64,000 nt of DNA from Proteus hauseri ATCC 700826. GTDB taxonomy: Bacteria; Pseudomonadota; Gammaproteobacteria; Enterobacterales; Enterobacteriaceae. The translations under genes were made by a program, and so were the position numbers. The notes beneath the pieces were generated by a model that saw nothing but the letters and a program-made list of their open reading frames with translations, was not told the origin of the DNA and did not search any database. Shown here piece by piece: positions 30,384-41,007 of this stretch. The stretch lies in contig NZ_LXEV01000020.1 of NCBI RefSeq assembly GCF_001654965.1, positions 62,001-126,000 on the forward strand. The letters run 5' to 3'. Position 1 is the stretch's first letter, and each line of letters starts with the position of its first letter.

Positions 30384-31097
30384 ATGCGTAAAGTCACGTT
30401 AACTTTGAGTGCGATAGCTTTAGCGTTGAGCCTAAATGGCGCAGCAATGGCCAAAGTTCATATGCCAGAAGTCGTAAGCCCGGGTGTTACTGTTGCTGAA
30501 TTAGCACAACAACAACCAATTAATTGGGTGTCTGTTGCAGATATTGAGAAAAGCCTAGCTGGTCAACCACCAATGGCTGTTGGTTTTGATATCGATGATA
30601 CCGTTCTGTTCTCAAGTCCAGGATTCTTTCGCGGTAAACTGGAATATTCTCCAAATGATTTCAGCTACCTGAAAAACCCAGAATTCTGGGAAAAAATGAA
30701 CAACGAGTGGGATAAATTTAGTATGCCTAAACAAGTCGGTATCGATCTTGTTCAGATGCACTTAAAACGTGGCGATACTGTTTATTTCATCACAGGCCGT
30801 ACTCAAACTAAAACTGAGACTGTGACTAAATACGTTCAAGAAGGTTTAAATATTCCTGCTGATAAAATGCAGGCTGTTATTTTTGCAGGTGATCAACCTG
30901 GTGCAAATAACAAAGTAAGCTGGATGCGTGATCATAAACTGAAAATTTACTACGGTGATGCTGATGCAGATATCGCCGCAGCAGATGAATTAAATATCCG
31001 TGGTATTCGTATTTTACGTGCTGCTAACTCATCTTACCAACCACTGCCTAAAGCAGGTCAATTTGGTGAAGAAGTGGTTATCAATTCAGAATACTAA
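30384..31097 (+). CDS. aphA: Class B acid phosphatase (periplasmic)
   Basis: 237 residues from the ATG at 30384, which has a good AAAGGAAAGAG site; an in-frame start at 30342 would precede the signal peptide. A signal peptide (1-23, ending AMA) leads to the HAD-like core with [11 protein letters not shown] (68-78), the DDDD-superfamily nucleophile motif, then [13 protein letters not shown] and YYGDADADI. It dephosphorylates nucleotides and other phosphoesters in the periplasm. E. coli aphA is elsewhere; here it is inserted between mukB and ldtD. Confidence 0.95.
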   Translation: MRKVTLTLSAIALALSLNGAAMAKVHMPEVVSPGVTVAELAQQQPINWVSVADIEKSLAGQPPMAVGFDIDDTVLFSSPGFFRGKLEYSPNDFSYLKNPEFWEKMNNEWDKFSMPKQVGIDLVQMHLKRGDTVYFITGRTQTKTETVTKYVQEGLNIPADKMQAVIFAGDQPGANNKVSWMRDHKLKIYYGDADADIAAADELNIRGIRILRAANSSYQPLPKAGQFGEEVVINSEY

Positions 31098-31477
31098 TCT
31101 CTGTGTGTTTTTGTTTACCTTTATTTGTCAGGCGTAGGAAACTACGCCTTTTTCTATTTTAATATTTTATTATTTTAATTGACTGTAATTCACCCTGATC
31201 ATTTATTGAGCTATCATCTTCTATTTTTACCTTTCATTTTTTCATTTTTTTATGCTAAAGAATTCTTTTTTATTTATTTTATACCCTTTATTTTTATATA
31301 TTCAGAGGTGTTAAAACTAATGGAATAGTCATTTTATGATTATTTTATAAGAATATTCCCGTAAGAAACTTATAAAACTTTACAAATATTAGTTTATTCC
31401 TATAAAACTCTTTTTCTATCTCATCTAATATTCTAGGATACCAGAATAATAATAAGGGAAAGAGGGCAAGAGGACTT
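31098..31477. other. aphA-ldtD intergenic region
   Basis: 380 bp, strongly A+T-rich. It contains the aphA terminator (31130-31153). The rest should hold the ldtD promoter, but I see no clear consensus element. No gene is supported. Confidence 0.5.
31130..31153 (+). terminator. Terminator after aphA
   Basis: AGGCGTAG-GAAA-CTACGCCT: a perfect 8-bp stem with a GAAA tetraloop, then a T-rich tail. Confidence 0.92.
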
Positions 31478-33334
31478 ATGGCGCAACGACAAATTAAACG
31501 AGCAATTGTATATTCAGTTGTAATAGGCACACTTCTTTCTGCGCAAAATGTAATAGCGACAGAAAATGGCGAACCTATAAAGTTATCTATTTCAGAGGAG
31601 AAAGCGATAACGGCTGCTCCTGTAAATGATGCTAGGGCTCCAGTAGCTGTAAGTGAAATTACAACACTTGTTCCTGTGAGTGAAACAACAACTCCAGCGC
31701 CAATAAATGAAACAACAGTAGCCATTCCTAGTAATGACTCTGCTGTTCTGGCTTCTGAAAATAATGCAGCACCTACTGCTATTACAGCCGAAACACCCTT
31801 AATTTCAGAACAAGAAGTGAGGGCTAAATTACAGTCATGGATACCTCAAGAATTTAAGCCACTCTATTTCAATCAACTGACTAAAGTTTATCAAAGTAAT
31901 AATCTGGCATTAATCTGGCAAGATGAAAAAATAACAGAACAGCTACAACAGCAAATTGCTGAAGTTGCACTTTCGGGTATTCAGCCACAATTTGGACGTT
32001 GGTTAGCACAGCTAGATACACCGGGGTTAAGCCAAGAAGGGCGCGATATTATTTTATCAGATGCATTTTTAGGCTATATCAACTTTGTTGATCAAGTGAA
32101 TAAATCCGGTGCCTCGTTACTTTATCGTGGAGCGGTGCAAACATTAACTGCACCTACCGATAAAGCAGTAACCGACTTTCAGCAAAATATAAAAAATGCC
32201 ACACTAGGTGGTTTTGTTATCTCTTTTGCACCCTCTCATCCTTATTACGCATTAATGAAAAACGAAATGCGTAAACAACTTCATCAAGACGTTGTTTGGC
32301 CAGAAATGAAAGGGACGAGCTCATTAAAACCTAATCAATCAGCAGAAGAAGTCGTTGCACTTAGACAAATTTTGCGCAATCTTAAATTATTACCAGAACT
32401 TGGTGTTAATGAGCAGGAAATTGCCACAACGGTATATGATGCGTCGTTAGTTGCTGCCGTAAAATTATTTCAAGCTGCACATGGATTAGAAACGGATGGT
32501 GTTATAGGTAAACAAACACGTGTTTGGCTAAATACCACACCCGCTAAACGTGCAAGTATTATGGCACTTAATATACAACGTTTGCGTTTAACGCCTGCTA
32601 TCGGTGATACAGGTATTTGGGTTAATATTCCTGATTTCTCGCTTTATTTTTATGCTAATAATGAGCTTATTTTAGACTCTAAGGTTATTGTTGGGCGTCC
32701 TGATAGAAAAACCCCAATTATGAGCAGTGCACTTAATAATGTGGTCGTCAATCCGCCGTGGAATGTACCCACCAGTATGACACGCAAAGATATTGTTCCT
32801 CGAGGAAAAGCAGACCCAAGTTATTTTAGCCGTAAAGGCTATACCATTTATTCGGGTTGGGGTAATGATGCATATCCAATAAACCCTTATGATATTGATT
32901 GGCAGAATACGAGTGCGGCTAATTTTCCTTATCGTATTTGGCAAGCACCTGGGCCTACTAACTCATTAGGGCGTTATAAATTTAATATGCCTAATTCAGA
33001 GGCAATTTATTTACATGACACACCTAACCACACATTATTTTCAAAAAATATGCGAGCAATTAGTTCTGGGTGTATTCGTGTAAATAAAGCATCTGAATTA
33101 GCTTCTATTCTTTTAGGTGATGCAGGATGGAAGCAAGATCGTATTGATGCCGCATTAAAACGTGGAGCGACACAATATGCGCCAATTCCAGAACGTATTC
33201 CCGTTTATTTATATTATCAAACAGCTTGGGTTGCTCAGGAAAATGAGCCACAATATCGCGCAGATATTTATTCTTATGACCAAAGCATTTCAAATGCAGA
33301 ACCTTATTTAGTCAATATTAAGCAACATCTATAA
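31478..33334 (+). CDS. ldtD: L,D-transpeptidase LdtD (YcbB)
   Basis: 618 residues (E. coli 615). An N-terminal signal/anchor (about 9-30) is followed by a Thr/Pro/Val/Glu-rich low-complexity linker (about 48-105), a helical domain, a peptidoglycan-binding domain (about 290-350) and the YkuD catalytic domain. The active-site motif is YLHDTPNH...SSGCIRVN, with the catalytic Cys at 532. It makes 3-3 (meso-DAP to meso-DAP) cross-links in periplasmic peptidoglycan. The linker carries degenerate P-V/I-S/N-E-T-T repeats. mepK follows, as in E. coli. Confidence 0.95.
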   Translation: MAQRQIKRAIVYSVVIGTLLSAQNVIATENGEPIKLSISEEKAITAAPVNDARAPVAVSEITTLVPVSETTTPAPINETTVAIPSNDSAVLASENNAAPTAITAETPLISEQEVRAKLQSWIPQEFKPLYFNQLTKVYQSNNLALIWQDEKITEQLQQQIAEVALSGIQPQFGRWLAQLDTPGLSQEGRDIILSDAFLGYINFVDQVNKSGASLLYRGAVQTLTAPTDKAVTDFQQNIKNATLGGFVISFAPSHPYYALMKNEMRKQLHQDVVWPEMKGTSSLKPNQSAEEVVALRQILRNLKLLPELGVNEQEIATTVYDASLVAAVKLFQAAHGLETDGVIGKQTRVWLNTTPAKRASIMALNIQRLRLTPAIGDTGIWVNIPDFSLYFYANNELILDSKVIVGRPDRKTPIMSSALNNVVVNPPWNVPTSMTRKDIVPRGKADPSYFSRKGYTIYSGWGNDAYPINPYDIDWQNTSAANFPYRIWQAPGPTNSLGRYKFNMPNSEAIYLHDTPNHTLFSKNMRAISSGCIRVNKASELASILLGDAGWKQDRIDAALKRGATQYAPIPERIPVYLYYQTAWVAQENEPQYRADIYSYDQSISNAEPYLVNIKQHL

Positions 33335-33672
33335 TATAAAAGTCACTAACGCGATAAAAATAAACCAGGGGTAATTTAAAATTATCCCTGGTTTTTTATA
33401 AGAATCAATAAATTAAAGTAAATTAATTTAAGTTATAGAATGGAAATATTAAATGATAATTAATTTATAAACTATTTTTGAATTCCTCAGGAATATAGAA
33501 TAATAAAAGTGCATTTAGTACAAATAACTAATTAATTAGCATGTCGAGTTATTGTAAGTGAAAATATTGCGTTATTTACAATACTATACAAACGACAGGA
33601 AACAATTCGAGAAAAATATTGTCATAATAAAGGTTCTTCCTTCTGAATAATTTTTGATTGAGTATACATACT
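33335..33672. other. ldtD-mepK intergenic region
   Basis: 338 bp, A+T-rich. It contains the ldtD terminator (33363-33397) and presumably a promoter for mepK-gloC. No gene is seen. Confidence 0.5.
33363..33397 (+). terminator. Terminator after ldtD
   Basis: AACCAGGGGTAAT pairs with ATTATCCCTGGTT at 12 of 13 positions, followed by a run of Ts. Confidence 0.88.
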
Positions 33673-34221
33673 ATGGATATCATTGATTCACAGCGTCGAA
33701 AGTGGCTTGGCCTTGGTATGGCGGCGGTTGGTTTAGGTTTACTTCCTTCTCATGCATTTGCTTCATTAGCAACACCTCGTCCAAAAATTCTCCGCTTTAA
33801 TAATTTAAATACGGGCGAAACTATTAAAGCCGAGTTTTTTGATGGCAAACGTTACAATAAACAAGAACTGTCTAAACTAAATCACTTATTTAGAGACTAT
33901 CGCCAAAATAAAATTAAAACGATAGATCCCGCATTGTTTGATCAAATTTATCTTCTGCAAGTAATGCTTAATAATAATAAACCTGTTGAGCTTATTTCCG
34001 GTTATCGTTCTTTAGTGACGAATAATAACTTACGCCAAAGTAGTAGTGGTGTAGCTAAGAAAAGTTACCATACCCGTGGGCAAGCAATGGATTTTCGTTT
34101 AGTCGGAACTGACTTATCTAAAGTTCGCCAAGTCGCATTAAGAATGAAAGCAGGTGGTGTAGGCTATTACCCACGAAGTAATTTTGTGCATATTGATACA
34201 GGGCCTGTTCGCTCATGGTAA
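33673..34221 (+). CDS. mepK: Murein endopeptidase MepK (YcbK), Tat substrate
   Basis: 182 residues from the ATG at 33673, identical in length to E. coli YcbK; an in-frame TTG at 33658 is unlikely. The N-terminus has a twin-arginine signal (SQRRKWLGLG, Arg8-Arg9) followed by a hydrophobic stretch and an AFA cleavage site. The M15-type zinc peptidase domain shows SYHTRGQAMDFR and FVHIDTG, which supply the metal ligands. It cuts 3-3 and 4-3 peptidoglycan cross-links, so it acts on bonds made by LdtD next door. No strong ribosome-binding site was seen. Confidence 0.94.
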   Translation: MDIIDSQRRKWLGLGMAAVGLGLLPSHAFASLATPRPKILRFNNLNTGETIKAEFFDGKRYNKQELSKLNHLFRDYRQNKIKTIDPALFDQIYLLQVMLNNNKPVELISGYRSLVTNNNLRQSSSGVAKKSYHTRGQAMDFRLVGTDLSKVRQVALRMKAGGVGYYPRSNFVHIDTGPVRSW

Positions 34222-34258
34222 TCTATTGAGATTCAGTTATTAAAGAGCGGAGTATTTC

Positions 34259-34909
34259 ATGATGTATCACATAGTACCTGTGACAAACTATATGCAAAAT
34301 TGTACTTTAATTTGGTGCGATGAGACGAAGGAAGCAGCAATAGTTGATCCGGGTGGAGATGTTGAAACGCTTATTTCAGAAATTGAACAGCGTCAGTTAA
34401 CATTAACAAAAGTATTATTAACACATGGCCATTTTGATCATGTTGCAGGAACTGCACAAATTGTTGAACATTTTCATGTACCCGTTTATGGGCCACATAA
34501 AGATGATAACTTTTTATTAGAAGAGTTAGAGCAGCAGTGTCGAATGTTTAATTTTCCGGGTGGAAAATCTTTTTCACCTGATCAGTGGTTAGATGAAGGC
34601 GATACAATAACAGTTGGTAAGACAATTTCGTTATCGGTATTGCATTGTCCGGGTCATACACCAGGGCATATTATTTTTGTTAATCATCAAAGTAAATTAA
34701 TTTCTATGGGTGATGTTTTATTTCGTGAAAGCATTGGTCGTACTGATTTCCCTCGTGGTAACCATGCAGATCTTATCGCATCTATCAAAAATAAAGTTTT
34801 ACCATTAGGCGACGATTATCAGTTTATTCCAGGTCATGGGCCAATGTCTAATTTAGGTCACGAGCGTTTATATAATCCATTTTTACAAGATGAAATGCCA
34901 ATCTGGTAA
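34259..34909 (+). CDS. gloC: Hydroxyacylglutathione hydrolase GloC (YcbL)
   Basis: 216 residues, a metallo-beta-lactamase-fold type II glyoxalase. The zinc motif HGHFDH is at 56-61, and CPGHTPGH, MGDVLF and PGHGP supply the other ligands. It hydrolyses S-lactoylglutathione in methylglyoxal detoxification. Two adjacent ATGs occur; GAGCGGAG lies upstream. It is 37 bp after mepK on the same strand and likely cotranscribed with it. Confidence 0.94.
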   Translation: MMYHIVPVTNYMQNCTLIWCDETKEAAIVDPGGDVETLISEIEQRQLTLTKVLLTHGHFDHVAGTAQIVEHFHVPVYGPHKDDNFLLEELEQQCRMFNFPGGKSFSPDQWLDEGDTITVGKTISLSVLHCPGHTPGHIIFVNHQSKLISMGDVLFRESIGRTDFPRGNHADLIASIKNKVLPLGDDYQFIPGHGPMSNLGHERLYNPFLQDEMPIW

Positions 34910-34938
34910 TTAAACTATTTAAGCTAATCAAATTAAAT

Positions 34939-34971
34939 AAAAAAGCCTTTTCATATTGAAAAGGCTTTTTT
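34939..34971. terminator. Bidirectional terminator between gloC and aspC
   Basis: AAAAAAGCCTTTTC pairs with GAAAAGGCTTTTTT, a 14-bp stem with A-run and T-run on the two sides. It fits both convergent genes. Confidence 0.93.
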
Positions 34972-35007
34972 GTCTATTGGTTTGCCGTTTATGCTTTCTG
35001 TTAAAAA

Positions 35008-36198
35008 TTAGAGCACAGCAATAATGGCTTCACATAATGGAACCATATTTTCAAGTGTTAAACCTGCAACGTTAATTCGACCAGAACCTACAATATAAAT
35101 ACCATATTCAGCACGTAGACGTTCAACTTGCTCTTTATTTAGTCCACTAAAGGAGAACATACCATTTTGATCAATAATAAAGCTGAAGTCTTGTTTTGCA
35201 CCTTTTTCTTGTAAGGTGGTAACTAATAGCTGACGCATACGCTGAATACGTTCGCGCATCGTTGTTAGTTCTTCAATCCATTCTTCTTTTAATGCCGGAT
35301 TAGAAAGAATTGTAGTAACAACAGAAGCACCATGAGCGGGTGGGTTAGAGTAGTTAGCACGAATAATTGCTTTTGCTTGGCTAAAGGCTTTTTCTGCGGT
35401 ATCGCTATCTTTAGTGACGATAGTACAAGCACCAACACGTTCGTTATAGAGTCCAAAGTTTTTAGAGTAAGAACTAGCCACAATTAGCTCAGGATTCTTC
35501 TCTGCAAATAAGCGCAAACCTTGTGCATCTTCTTCAAGACCACGAGCAAAACCTTGGTAAGCAAAGTCAAAAACAGGGAGCCAGCCTTTTTCAGCACAAA
35601 GTGTGGCTAATTGACGCCATTGCTCTTCTGTAGGATCAATACCACTTGGGTTATGGCAACAGCCGTGGAATAACACAACATCGCCTGCTTGTGCTTTCTC
35701 AAGGCTTGCTAACATACCATCAAAATCTAAGCAGCGATTCGTTGCATCATAATAATTGTAATTACAGATTTCGAGGCCTGCAGTTTCAAAGATATTATTA
35801 TGATTTGGCCATGTTGGATTACTTATCCATACGCGTTTAGCTGTAGTTTGTTTAGCAATAAAGTCAGCTGCGATACGTAGGGCACCGGTGCCGCCGGGTG
35901 CTTGTGCTGTACGAGCTCGTTTTTCAGTAATAATAGGATGTTGTTCACCAAACAAAAGTGCTTGGGTAACATTGCCAAACTCTGGAATACCGCTAATAGG
36001 AAGATAATTCTTGGTGGTTTCGTTTTCTAACAGGTATTTCTCTGCCTTTTTAACAGTGGTTAAAACAGGTGTTTTGCCTGTTTCATCCTTATAAACACCA
36101 ATCCCTAAGTTGATTTTGTTTTCACGAGTATCAGAACGGAAACTATCAGCCAGACCTAAAATTGGATCAGCTGGTGCAGCAATGATTTTCTCAAACAT
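35008..36198 (-). CDS. aspC: Aspartate aminotransferase
   Basis: 396 residues, the same as E. coli AspC. This PLP enzyme interconverts aspartate and oxaloacetate using glutamate/2-oxoglutarate. The PLP lysine is Lys246 in [22 protein letters not shown] and HGCCHNPSG are conserved cofactor-site motifs. It shares the AspC-ompF order with E. coli and is transcribed on its own from a 463-bp upstream gap. Confidence 0.97.
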   Translation of the reverse strand: MFEKIIAAPADPILGLADSFRSDTRENKINLGIGVYKDETGKTPVLTTVKKAEKYLLENETTKNYLPISGIPEFGNVTQALLFGEQHPIITEKRARTAQAPGGTGALRIAADFIAKQTTAKRVWISNPTWPNHNNIFETAGLEICNYNYYDATNRCLDFDGMLASLEKAQAGDVVLFHGCCHNPSGIDPTEEQWRQLATLCAEKGWLPVFDFAYQGFARGLEEDAQGLRLFAEKNPELIVASSYSKNFGLYNERVGACTIVTKDSDTAEKAFSQAKAIIRANYSNPPAHGASVVTTILSNPALKEEWIEELTTMRERIQRMRQLLVTTLQEKGAKQDFSFIIDQNGMFSFSGLNKEQVERLRAEYGIYIVGSGRINVAGLTLENMVPLCEAIIAVL

Positions 36199-36661
36199 AG
36201 TGTAATTGTTCCCTTAGCTCAAAACGAAGCCGAAATATGAGTAACAAGAGTACCGCTATGGCAGGTTTTTGCCAACTGTTTGTAGAGAAATTAACAAGAA
36301 GTTGTGAACTAAGTGAGAATAAATAGCAAATCAAGATGTAATTAAGTAAATATCCTGTGATTACATTAACATGTAATAATAACGACTATAATTAATTGAT
36401 AATTTAGTGCGATATACTTTTTAAATTATCAACTAAAACAAGTAAATAAATAAAATATAGTCAAAATAATAAAATGGTGAGTAATAAAAATAGCGGGAAA
36501 TTGTTTTTTATTATTGTAATGAGATTAGAAAAGGAAACCTAGCAAAGCGCTAAGGGAAGGGAGTCTTGAGATAAAATTAGAAAGTAATGCATTAAAAAAG
36601 CAACACCGAAGTGTTGCTTTTCAAATCAATTAACTTGACTGTTAATTACCTTAAGCGGCAA
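36199..36661. other. Intergenic region between aspC and the porin gene
   Basis: 463 bp. It holds the aspC promoter region and the porin terminator (36594-36621). The middle is A+T-rich and shows no gene. Confidence 0.5.
36594..36621 (-). terminator. Terminator after the porin gene
   Basis: On the minus strand AAGCAACAC-TTCG-GTGTTGCTT with a UUCG tetraloop followed by Ts, 41 bp past the porin stop. Confidence 0.93.
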
Positions 36662-37759
36662 TTAGAACTGGTAAGTCAGACCTAAACCAACAACGTTGTC
36701 GTCGTTCAGACCTAAAGCATTATCAGATTTCAGCAGGTTGATTTTGTAATCAACAACTGCAGTCATGTTTTTGTTAAATTTGTAGAAAGAACCTACAGAG
36801 ATATATTTAACTAAATCTTCGTTAGCAACACCAATTGCAGCGTTATCAGCATCTAAGTTTTTACCTTTAGATTGAACATAAGCTAAAGATGGTTTGATAC
36901 CGAGATCTTTGAAATCGTACTGTGCAGTTAACTCAACGTTTTCAGTTTTGTTAGCAATACCTTTGTTGTAGGTAGTCATGTTACGGGTTTCACCGTACAT
37001 AGCTGCTAAGTATACGTTGTTAGCATCGAATTTCGCACCAACGTTCCATGCTTCAGCGCGTGAACCGCGAGCTGAGCTATAGTCTTGTTGCCATGAAGTA
37101 CGAGCTGAACTTGAGTAACCACCACCCAGTGTTACGCCCCAGCCTAAGTTATAAGCTGTAGAGAAACCGAAACCGTCGCCGTTAGCATCTTTGCTACCGT
37201 CTTTACGGGTGTTGTTAGTGTTTTCGTTGTTTTTGCCTTGGTATTGCAGAGCAAAGTTCAGGCCATCAACGTAACCGAACATATCAGTGTTACGGTAAGT
37301 TAATACGTTAGCAGTACGGCCAGTCATGTAAATGTCAGTTTGTGACATTGAGTCGCCGCCCCACAGAGGCAGAACGGCAGTCCATGCGTTGGTGTCGTAA
37401 ATTACACCGTAGTTACGACCGTAGTCCAGTGAACCGTATTGTGCGAATTTAAAACCAGCGTAAGCGAAACGAGTTTTAGCTTTATTTTCGTTTTCAGTTG
37501 TATTGGTTTTAATTTCATATTCGAAACGACCGAAACCAACTAAATCTTTATTGATTTGAGTTTCGCCTTTGAAACCGATACGAGCACGTGAAGCGTCACC
37601 GCTTTCACCTGAATCTTTATCAGCGAAGTAATGATGAACGTCAACTTTACCGTAGATGTCTACTTTGTTGCCGTCTTTGTTGTACATTTCAGCTGCGTTT
37701 GCTGCACCAGCAAACATCAGAGCTGGGATTACCACTGCAAGAAGATTGCGCTTCATCAT
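36662..37759 (-). CDS. ompF: OmpF/OmpC-type general porin
   Basis: 365 residues from the ATG at 37759 ([15 protein letters not shown], like E. coli OmpF); an ATG five codons upstream is less likely. A signal peptide ends at ANA, and mature [23 protein letters not shown] starts the first strand of a 16-stranded outer-membrane trimeric porin. The third loop contains LPLWGGDSM. The terminal residue is Phe (LGLTYQF), as needed for BAM-dependent assembly. Codon use is biased like other highly expressed genes. Position between asnS and aspC equals E. coli ompF, but OmpF versus OmpC identity by function is not certain. Confidence 0.93.
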   Translation of the reverse strand: MMKRNLLAVVIPALMFAGAANAAEMYNKDGNKVDIYGKVDVHHYFADKDSGESGDASRARIGFKGETQINKDLVGFGRFEYEIKTNTTENENKAKTRFAYAGFKFAQYGSLDYGRNYGVIYDTNAWTAVLPLWGGDSMSQTDIYMTGRTANVLTYRNTDMFGYVDGLNFALQYQGKNNENTNNTRKDGSKDANGDGFGFSTAYNLGWGVTLGGGYSSSARTSWQQDYSSARGSRAEAWNVGAKFDANNVYLAAMYGETRNMTTYNKGIANKTENVELTAQYDFKDLGIKPSLAYVQSKGKNLDADNAAIGVANEDLVKYISVGSFYKFNKNMTAVVDYKINLLKSDNALGLNDDNVVGLGLTYQF

Positions 37760-37924
37760 TATTATTACCCTCATTGGTGTTATTCAGACACCTTTGCCAC
37801 TGCCAGAAATAGTTTCTTAATTTTTATGGAACTATTTATGAGAGTTAAGTGTCGTCTGTGTCGGGTGACAGTGTTCCATTGCTGAAAAATTTTATCTACC
37901 CCCAATTTGCTACAAAAACGAAAA

Positions 37925-37960
37925 AAGTGTAACAAATTGTAACTATGTATTTCAAAGTGT
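37925..37960 (-). promoter_or_regulatory. OmpR-like direct repeats upstream of the porin gene
   Basis: On the minus strand two GTTACA words 10 bp apart (at 37938-37943 and 37928-37933) follow an upstream ACACTTTGAAA. These resemble the E. coli ompF/ompC OmpR boxes, which contain GTTACA or GAAACA in 10-bp steps. The gene is a porin, so OmpR control is likely but inferred. Confidence 0.45.
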
Positions 37961-38000
37961 GTATTTAAGGGAACTTTTGCGTCAAATAAGGACCATGCAT

Positions 38001-38026
38001 AAAAAAAGCCAACCTTGAGGTTGGCT
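38001..38026 (-). terminator. Terminator after asnS
   Basis: On the minus strand AGCCAACC and GGTTGGCT form an 8-bp stem with a 4-nt loop, followed by a run of Ts. Confidence 0.9.
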
Positions 38027-38100
38027 TCTAGTATTAAGTAAAACAAGTATAATAAATAAACAGCATAACTGCCATGCTGAATATTAATTAATCAAAAAAA

Positions 38101-39501
38101 TTAGAAATCAGCATTTCTTGGTGTGCGTGGGAATGGAATAACCTCACGAACGTTTGCGACACCGGTCACATAAGCGACTAAACGCTCAAAACCTAATCCA
38201 AAACCAGAATGTGGCACTGTACCGTAACGACGTAGGTCACGATACCACCAGTAGTCTTCTTTGTTCATTCCCATTTCTTCTAAACGTTTATCAAACATAT
38301 CTAAACGCTCTTCACGCTGAGAACCACCGATAATCTCACCAATACCTGGCGCTAATACATCCATTGCTGCAACAGTTTTCCCATCGTCATTCATACGCAT
38401 ATAGAATGCTTTAATGTCTTTAGGATAGTTTTTCACCACAACAGGTGCTTTAAAGTGTTTCTCTGCAAGATAACGTTCGTGCTCAGAAGAGAGGTCAACA
38501 CCCCAATAAACTGGGTTTTCAAACTTCTCACCACAGTTTTCTAATACAGTTACTGCATCTGTATAATCAATCTGAGCAAAATCAGAAGTAATAAAGTTCT
38601 CTAAACGTGTAATAGCATCTTTATCGACACGTTGTGCGAAAAACTCCATATCATCTCTACGCTCAGCTAATACAGCAGCAAAGGTGTATTTCAACATTTT
38701 TTCTGCCAGTGCTGCGATATCGTTAAGATCAGCAAATGCGACCTCTGGCTCAACCATCCAAAATTCAGCTAAGTGACGGCTGGTATTTGAGTTTTCGGCA
38801 CGGAAAGTCGGGCCGAAAGTATAGACTTTGCTTAATGCAGAAGCATAAGTTTCGCCGTTAAGCTGACCTGATACTGTTAGAAAGGCTTCACGACCAAAAA
38901 AGTCTTCACTATAGTCAACTTCGCCTTTGTCAGTACGAGGCAGGTTATTCATGTCTAACGTAGAGACACGGAACATTTCACCAGCACCTTCGGTATCAGC
39001 TGCTGTAATAAGAGGCGTTGATACCCAGAAGAAACCTTGTTCATCGAAGAAACGATGTAGTGCTTGTGCCAAAGTATGGCGAACACGAGCAACGGCACCA
39101 ATTAAGTTCGTACGTGGGCGAAGGTGTGCAACTTCACGCAGGTATTCAATACTATGACGTTTGGCGGCCATCGGATAAGTTTCCGGATCATCAACCATTC
39201 CCACTACTTTGATTGCAGTAGCATGAATTTCAAAGTTCTGTCCTTGGCCCGGAGATTCAACAATTTTACCGGTGACTTCCACAGAACAGCCTGTGGTTAA
39301 ATGCAGCACTTCATCTTGATAATTCGGTAAATTATTATTAATGATGGCCTGTACTGGATTAAAGCAGGAACCGTCATAGACGGTAAGAAATGAGATACCA
39401 GCTTTTGAATCTCTTCTTGTACGTACCCAACCGCGAACGGTGACATCTTCGCCAACCGAGATACGGCCTTGCAGTACGTCAACTACAGGCGCAACGATCA
39501 T
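38101..39501 (-). CDS. asnS: Asparaginyl-tRNA synthetase
   Basis: 466 residues, exactly the E. coli length. It is a class IIb synthetase: an N-terminal OB-fold anticodon-binding domain ([18 protein letters not shown]) and the catalytic domain with motif 2 ([21 protein letters not shown]) and motif 3 (GFGLGFERL). It charges tRNA-Asn in the cytosol. The terminator lies between it and the porin gene, so they are separate units. Confidence 0.98.
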   Translation of the reverse strand: MIVAPVVDVLQGRISVGEDVTVRGWVRTRRDSKAGISFLTVYDGSCFNPVQAIINNNLPNYQDEVLHLTTGCSVEVTGKIVESPGQGQNFEIHATAIKVVGMVDDPETYPMAAKRHSIEYLREVAHLRPRTNLIGAVARVRHTLAQALHRFFDEQGFFWVSTPLITAADTEGAGEMFRVSTLDMNNLPRTDKGEVDYSEDFFGREAFLTVSGQLNGETYASALSKVYTFGPTFRAENSNTSRHLAEFWMVEPEVAFADLNDIAALAEKMLKYTFAAVLAERRDDMEFFAQRVDKDAITRLENFITSDFAQIDYTDAVTVLENCGEKFENPVYWGVDLSSEHERYLAEKHFKAPVVVKNYPKDIKAFYMRMNDDGKTVAAMDVLAPGIGEIIGGSQREERLDMFDKRLEEMGMNKEDYWWYRDLRRYGTVPHSGFGLGFERLVAYVTGVANVREVIPFPRTPRNADF

Positions 39502-39707
39502 AAATAAATCTCTCTTCGTTTAATTAAAATAATTGTTTGGTTAATTCACTCTGCCCCTGTCGGACAGTTTTTCTATGTTACTTGCAATAGCGCAGGAAAC
39601 AAGTAGGAAATTTTAGTTTAAAGAGTGAATAAAGAAGAGAAAAGCCTTTGTATAAAATAAATTGATAAAAATTTGTGATTCATTGATGAAGTGGGGCATT
39701 TTTTACT

Positions 39708-39731
39708 AAAAAAGGGTAGTAAATACCCTTT
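39708..39731 (-). terminator. Terminator after pncB
   Basis: On the minus strand AAAGGGTA-TTTAC-TACCCTTT followed by Ts, about 60 bp past the pncB stop. Confidence 0.8.
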
Positions 39732-39792
39732 CTTTTATAAGCTACTTTTTTGTTGCAAGATTGATTTTCAAAAAAAGGCCAATAAATTTGAA

Positions 39793-41007
39793 TTAGCAAG
39801 CCTGTTTAACAAGTGGAACATCAAAGGCTTTGCGTAATTTATCAACAAAATCGTCATCTTCACAAATAGTTTTACCCGGACTATCTGATAATTTGGCTAC
39901 CGGCTTACCATTGCACTCTACCAGCTTAATCACAATATTAAGCGGAGTAATAGTGGGAATATTACAGGTGAGTCGTGTTCCAATACCGAAAATAAGGCGA
40001 ATACGCTTATGGAAATGTTTATAAAGCACTAATGCTTTCTGAAAATCGAGACTGTCAGAGAACACCAACACTTTACTCATGGGATCAATACCCAACTTTT
40101 CATAATGGGCTATAGCTTTTTCACCCCATTCAATAGGATCACCAGAATCATGACGTAATCCTTGATAGCGATTTGCAAAAGGTCTATCAAAATCACGCAA
40201 GAATGCATCCATCGTAATGCAGTCTGTCAGCGCAATACCCAGTTGATCTGGATATTCATCTAACCATGATTGCAATGCAGCACGCTGGCTATTTGCTAAT
40301 TCAGGACTAATTTGCTGATGGGCTTGAAACCACTCGTGAGCCTGTGTGCCTACAGGTGCCAATTGCATACGTTCAGCAAAATGATAATTGCTAGTACCAA
40401 CAAGATAAGGAAAGTGATTTTTTAGCTCATCAACAATGGCACATTGCACATCATAAGAAAAACGACGACGAGTACCAAAATCCATCAGTTTAAAATCAGC
40501 TAAATCTATTTGTTGCTCAGCCGCATCTTGATAAAACACGTTAATTAATTTACGTAATTGATTAACGGCATCATCTGGGCTTATTTGAGGCGAACGTTCA
40601 CGATGAACAATTTCACTTACCAACGCCAATAAAGGTACTTCCCATAGAATAACTTCGCACCAAGGGCCTGTTATCCTAATTCTTAGTTGGTTTTCTGGTG
40701 TAGCAGAAATGTTGACTTGTTCAGGTTTAAATCGAAATTGCTTAAACCATTGCAGATAGTCATTTTTGAAAAAAGGGAGACTCTGAAGATAGTCAAACTC
40801 TTCATCGCTCAATGACAAGTCTGCCATCATATTCACTTGATGGCGCAAAGTTGTTGCATATTCACCTAGGCGTTCATCACTCCGACAACGGAACTCTGCA
40901 ACGACAGGAATATCACTGTAATGATGGAATACGGCCTGTTGCATATGAAGCTTGTAAGCATCAGTATCCAGCAGTGATGTAATAATCGGTGTAGCGTCTA
41001 AAATCAT
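39793..41007 (-). CDS. pncB: Nicotinate phosphoribosyltransferase
   Basis: 404 residues (E. coli 400). It couples nicotinate to PRPP with ATP hydrolysis in NAD salvage. Conserved motifs include [17 protein letters not shown] near the N-terminus, [13 protein letters not shown] in the active site with the autophosphorylated His region (SNYHFAERM) and GLRHDSGDP. It is divergent from pepN as in E. coli. No convincing NadR box was seen upstream. Confidence 0.97.
   Translation of the reverse strand: MILDATPIITSLLDTDAYKLHMQQAVFHHYSDIPVVAEFRCRSDERLGEYATTLRHQVNMMADLSLSDEEFDYLQSLPFFKNDYLQWFKQFRFKPEQVNISATPENQLRIRITGPWCEVILWEVPLLALVSEIVHRERSPQISPDDAVNQLRKLINVFYQDAAEQQIDLADFKLMDFGTRRRFSYDVQCAIVDELKNHFPYLVGTSNYHFAERMQLAPVGTQAHEWFQAHQQISPELANSQRAALQSWLDEYPDQLGIALTDCITMDAFLRDFDRPFANRYQGLRHDSGDPIEWGEKAIAHYEKLGIDPMSKVLVFSDSLDFQKALVLYKHFHKRIRLIFGIGTRLTCNIPTITPLNIVIKLVECNGKPVAKLSDSPGKTICEDDDFVDKLRKAFDVPLVKQAC

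Larger units (their letters stand above)
37760..38100. other. Porin promoter region and asnS terminator
   Basis: 341 bp. It contains the asnS terminator (38001-38026) and OmpR-like direct repeats (37925-37960), then a leader of about 150 bp before the porin start. No gene is supported here. Confidence 0.55.

Noticed and set aside
31345-31725. 126-residue minus-strand frame opposite the start of ldtD
   Set aside because: It mirrors the low-complexity linker of ldtD on the other strand and looks like a compositional shadow.
39555-39575. CTGTCGGACAG palindrome between asnS and pncB as a terminator
   Set aside because: The stem is only 4-5 bp with a tiny loop, and the T-run is on the strand opposite to both genes.
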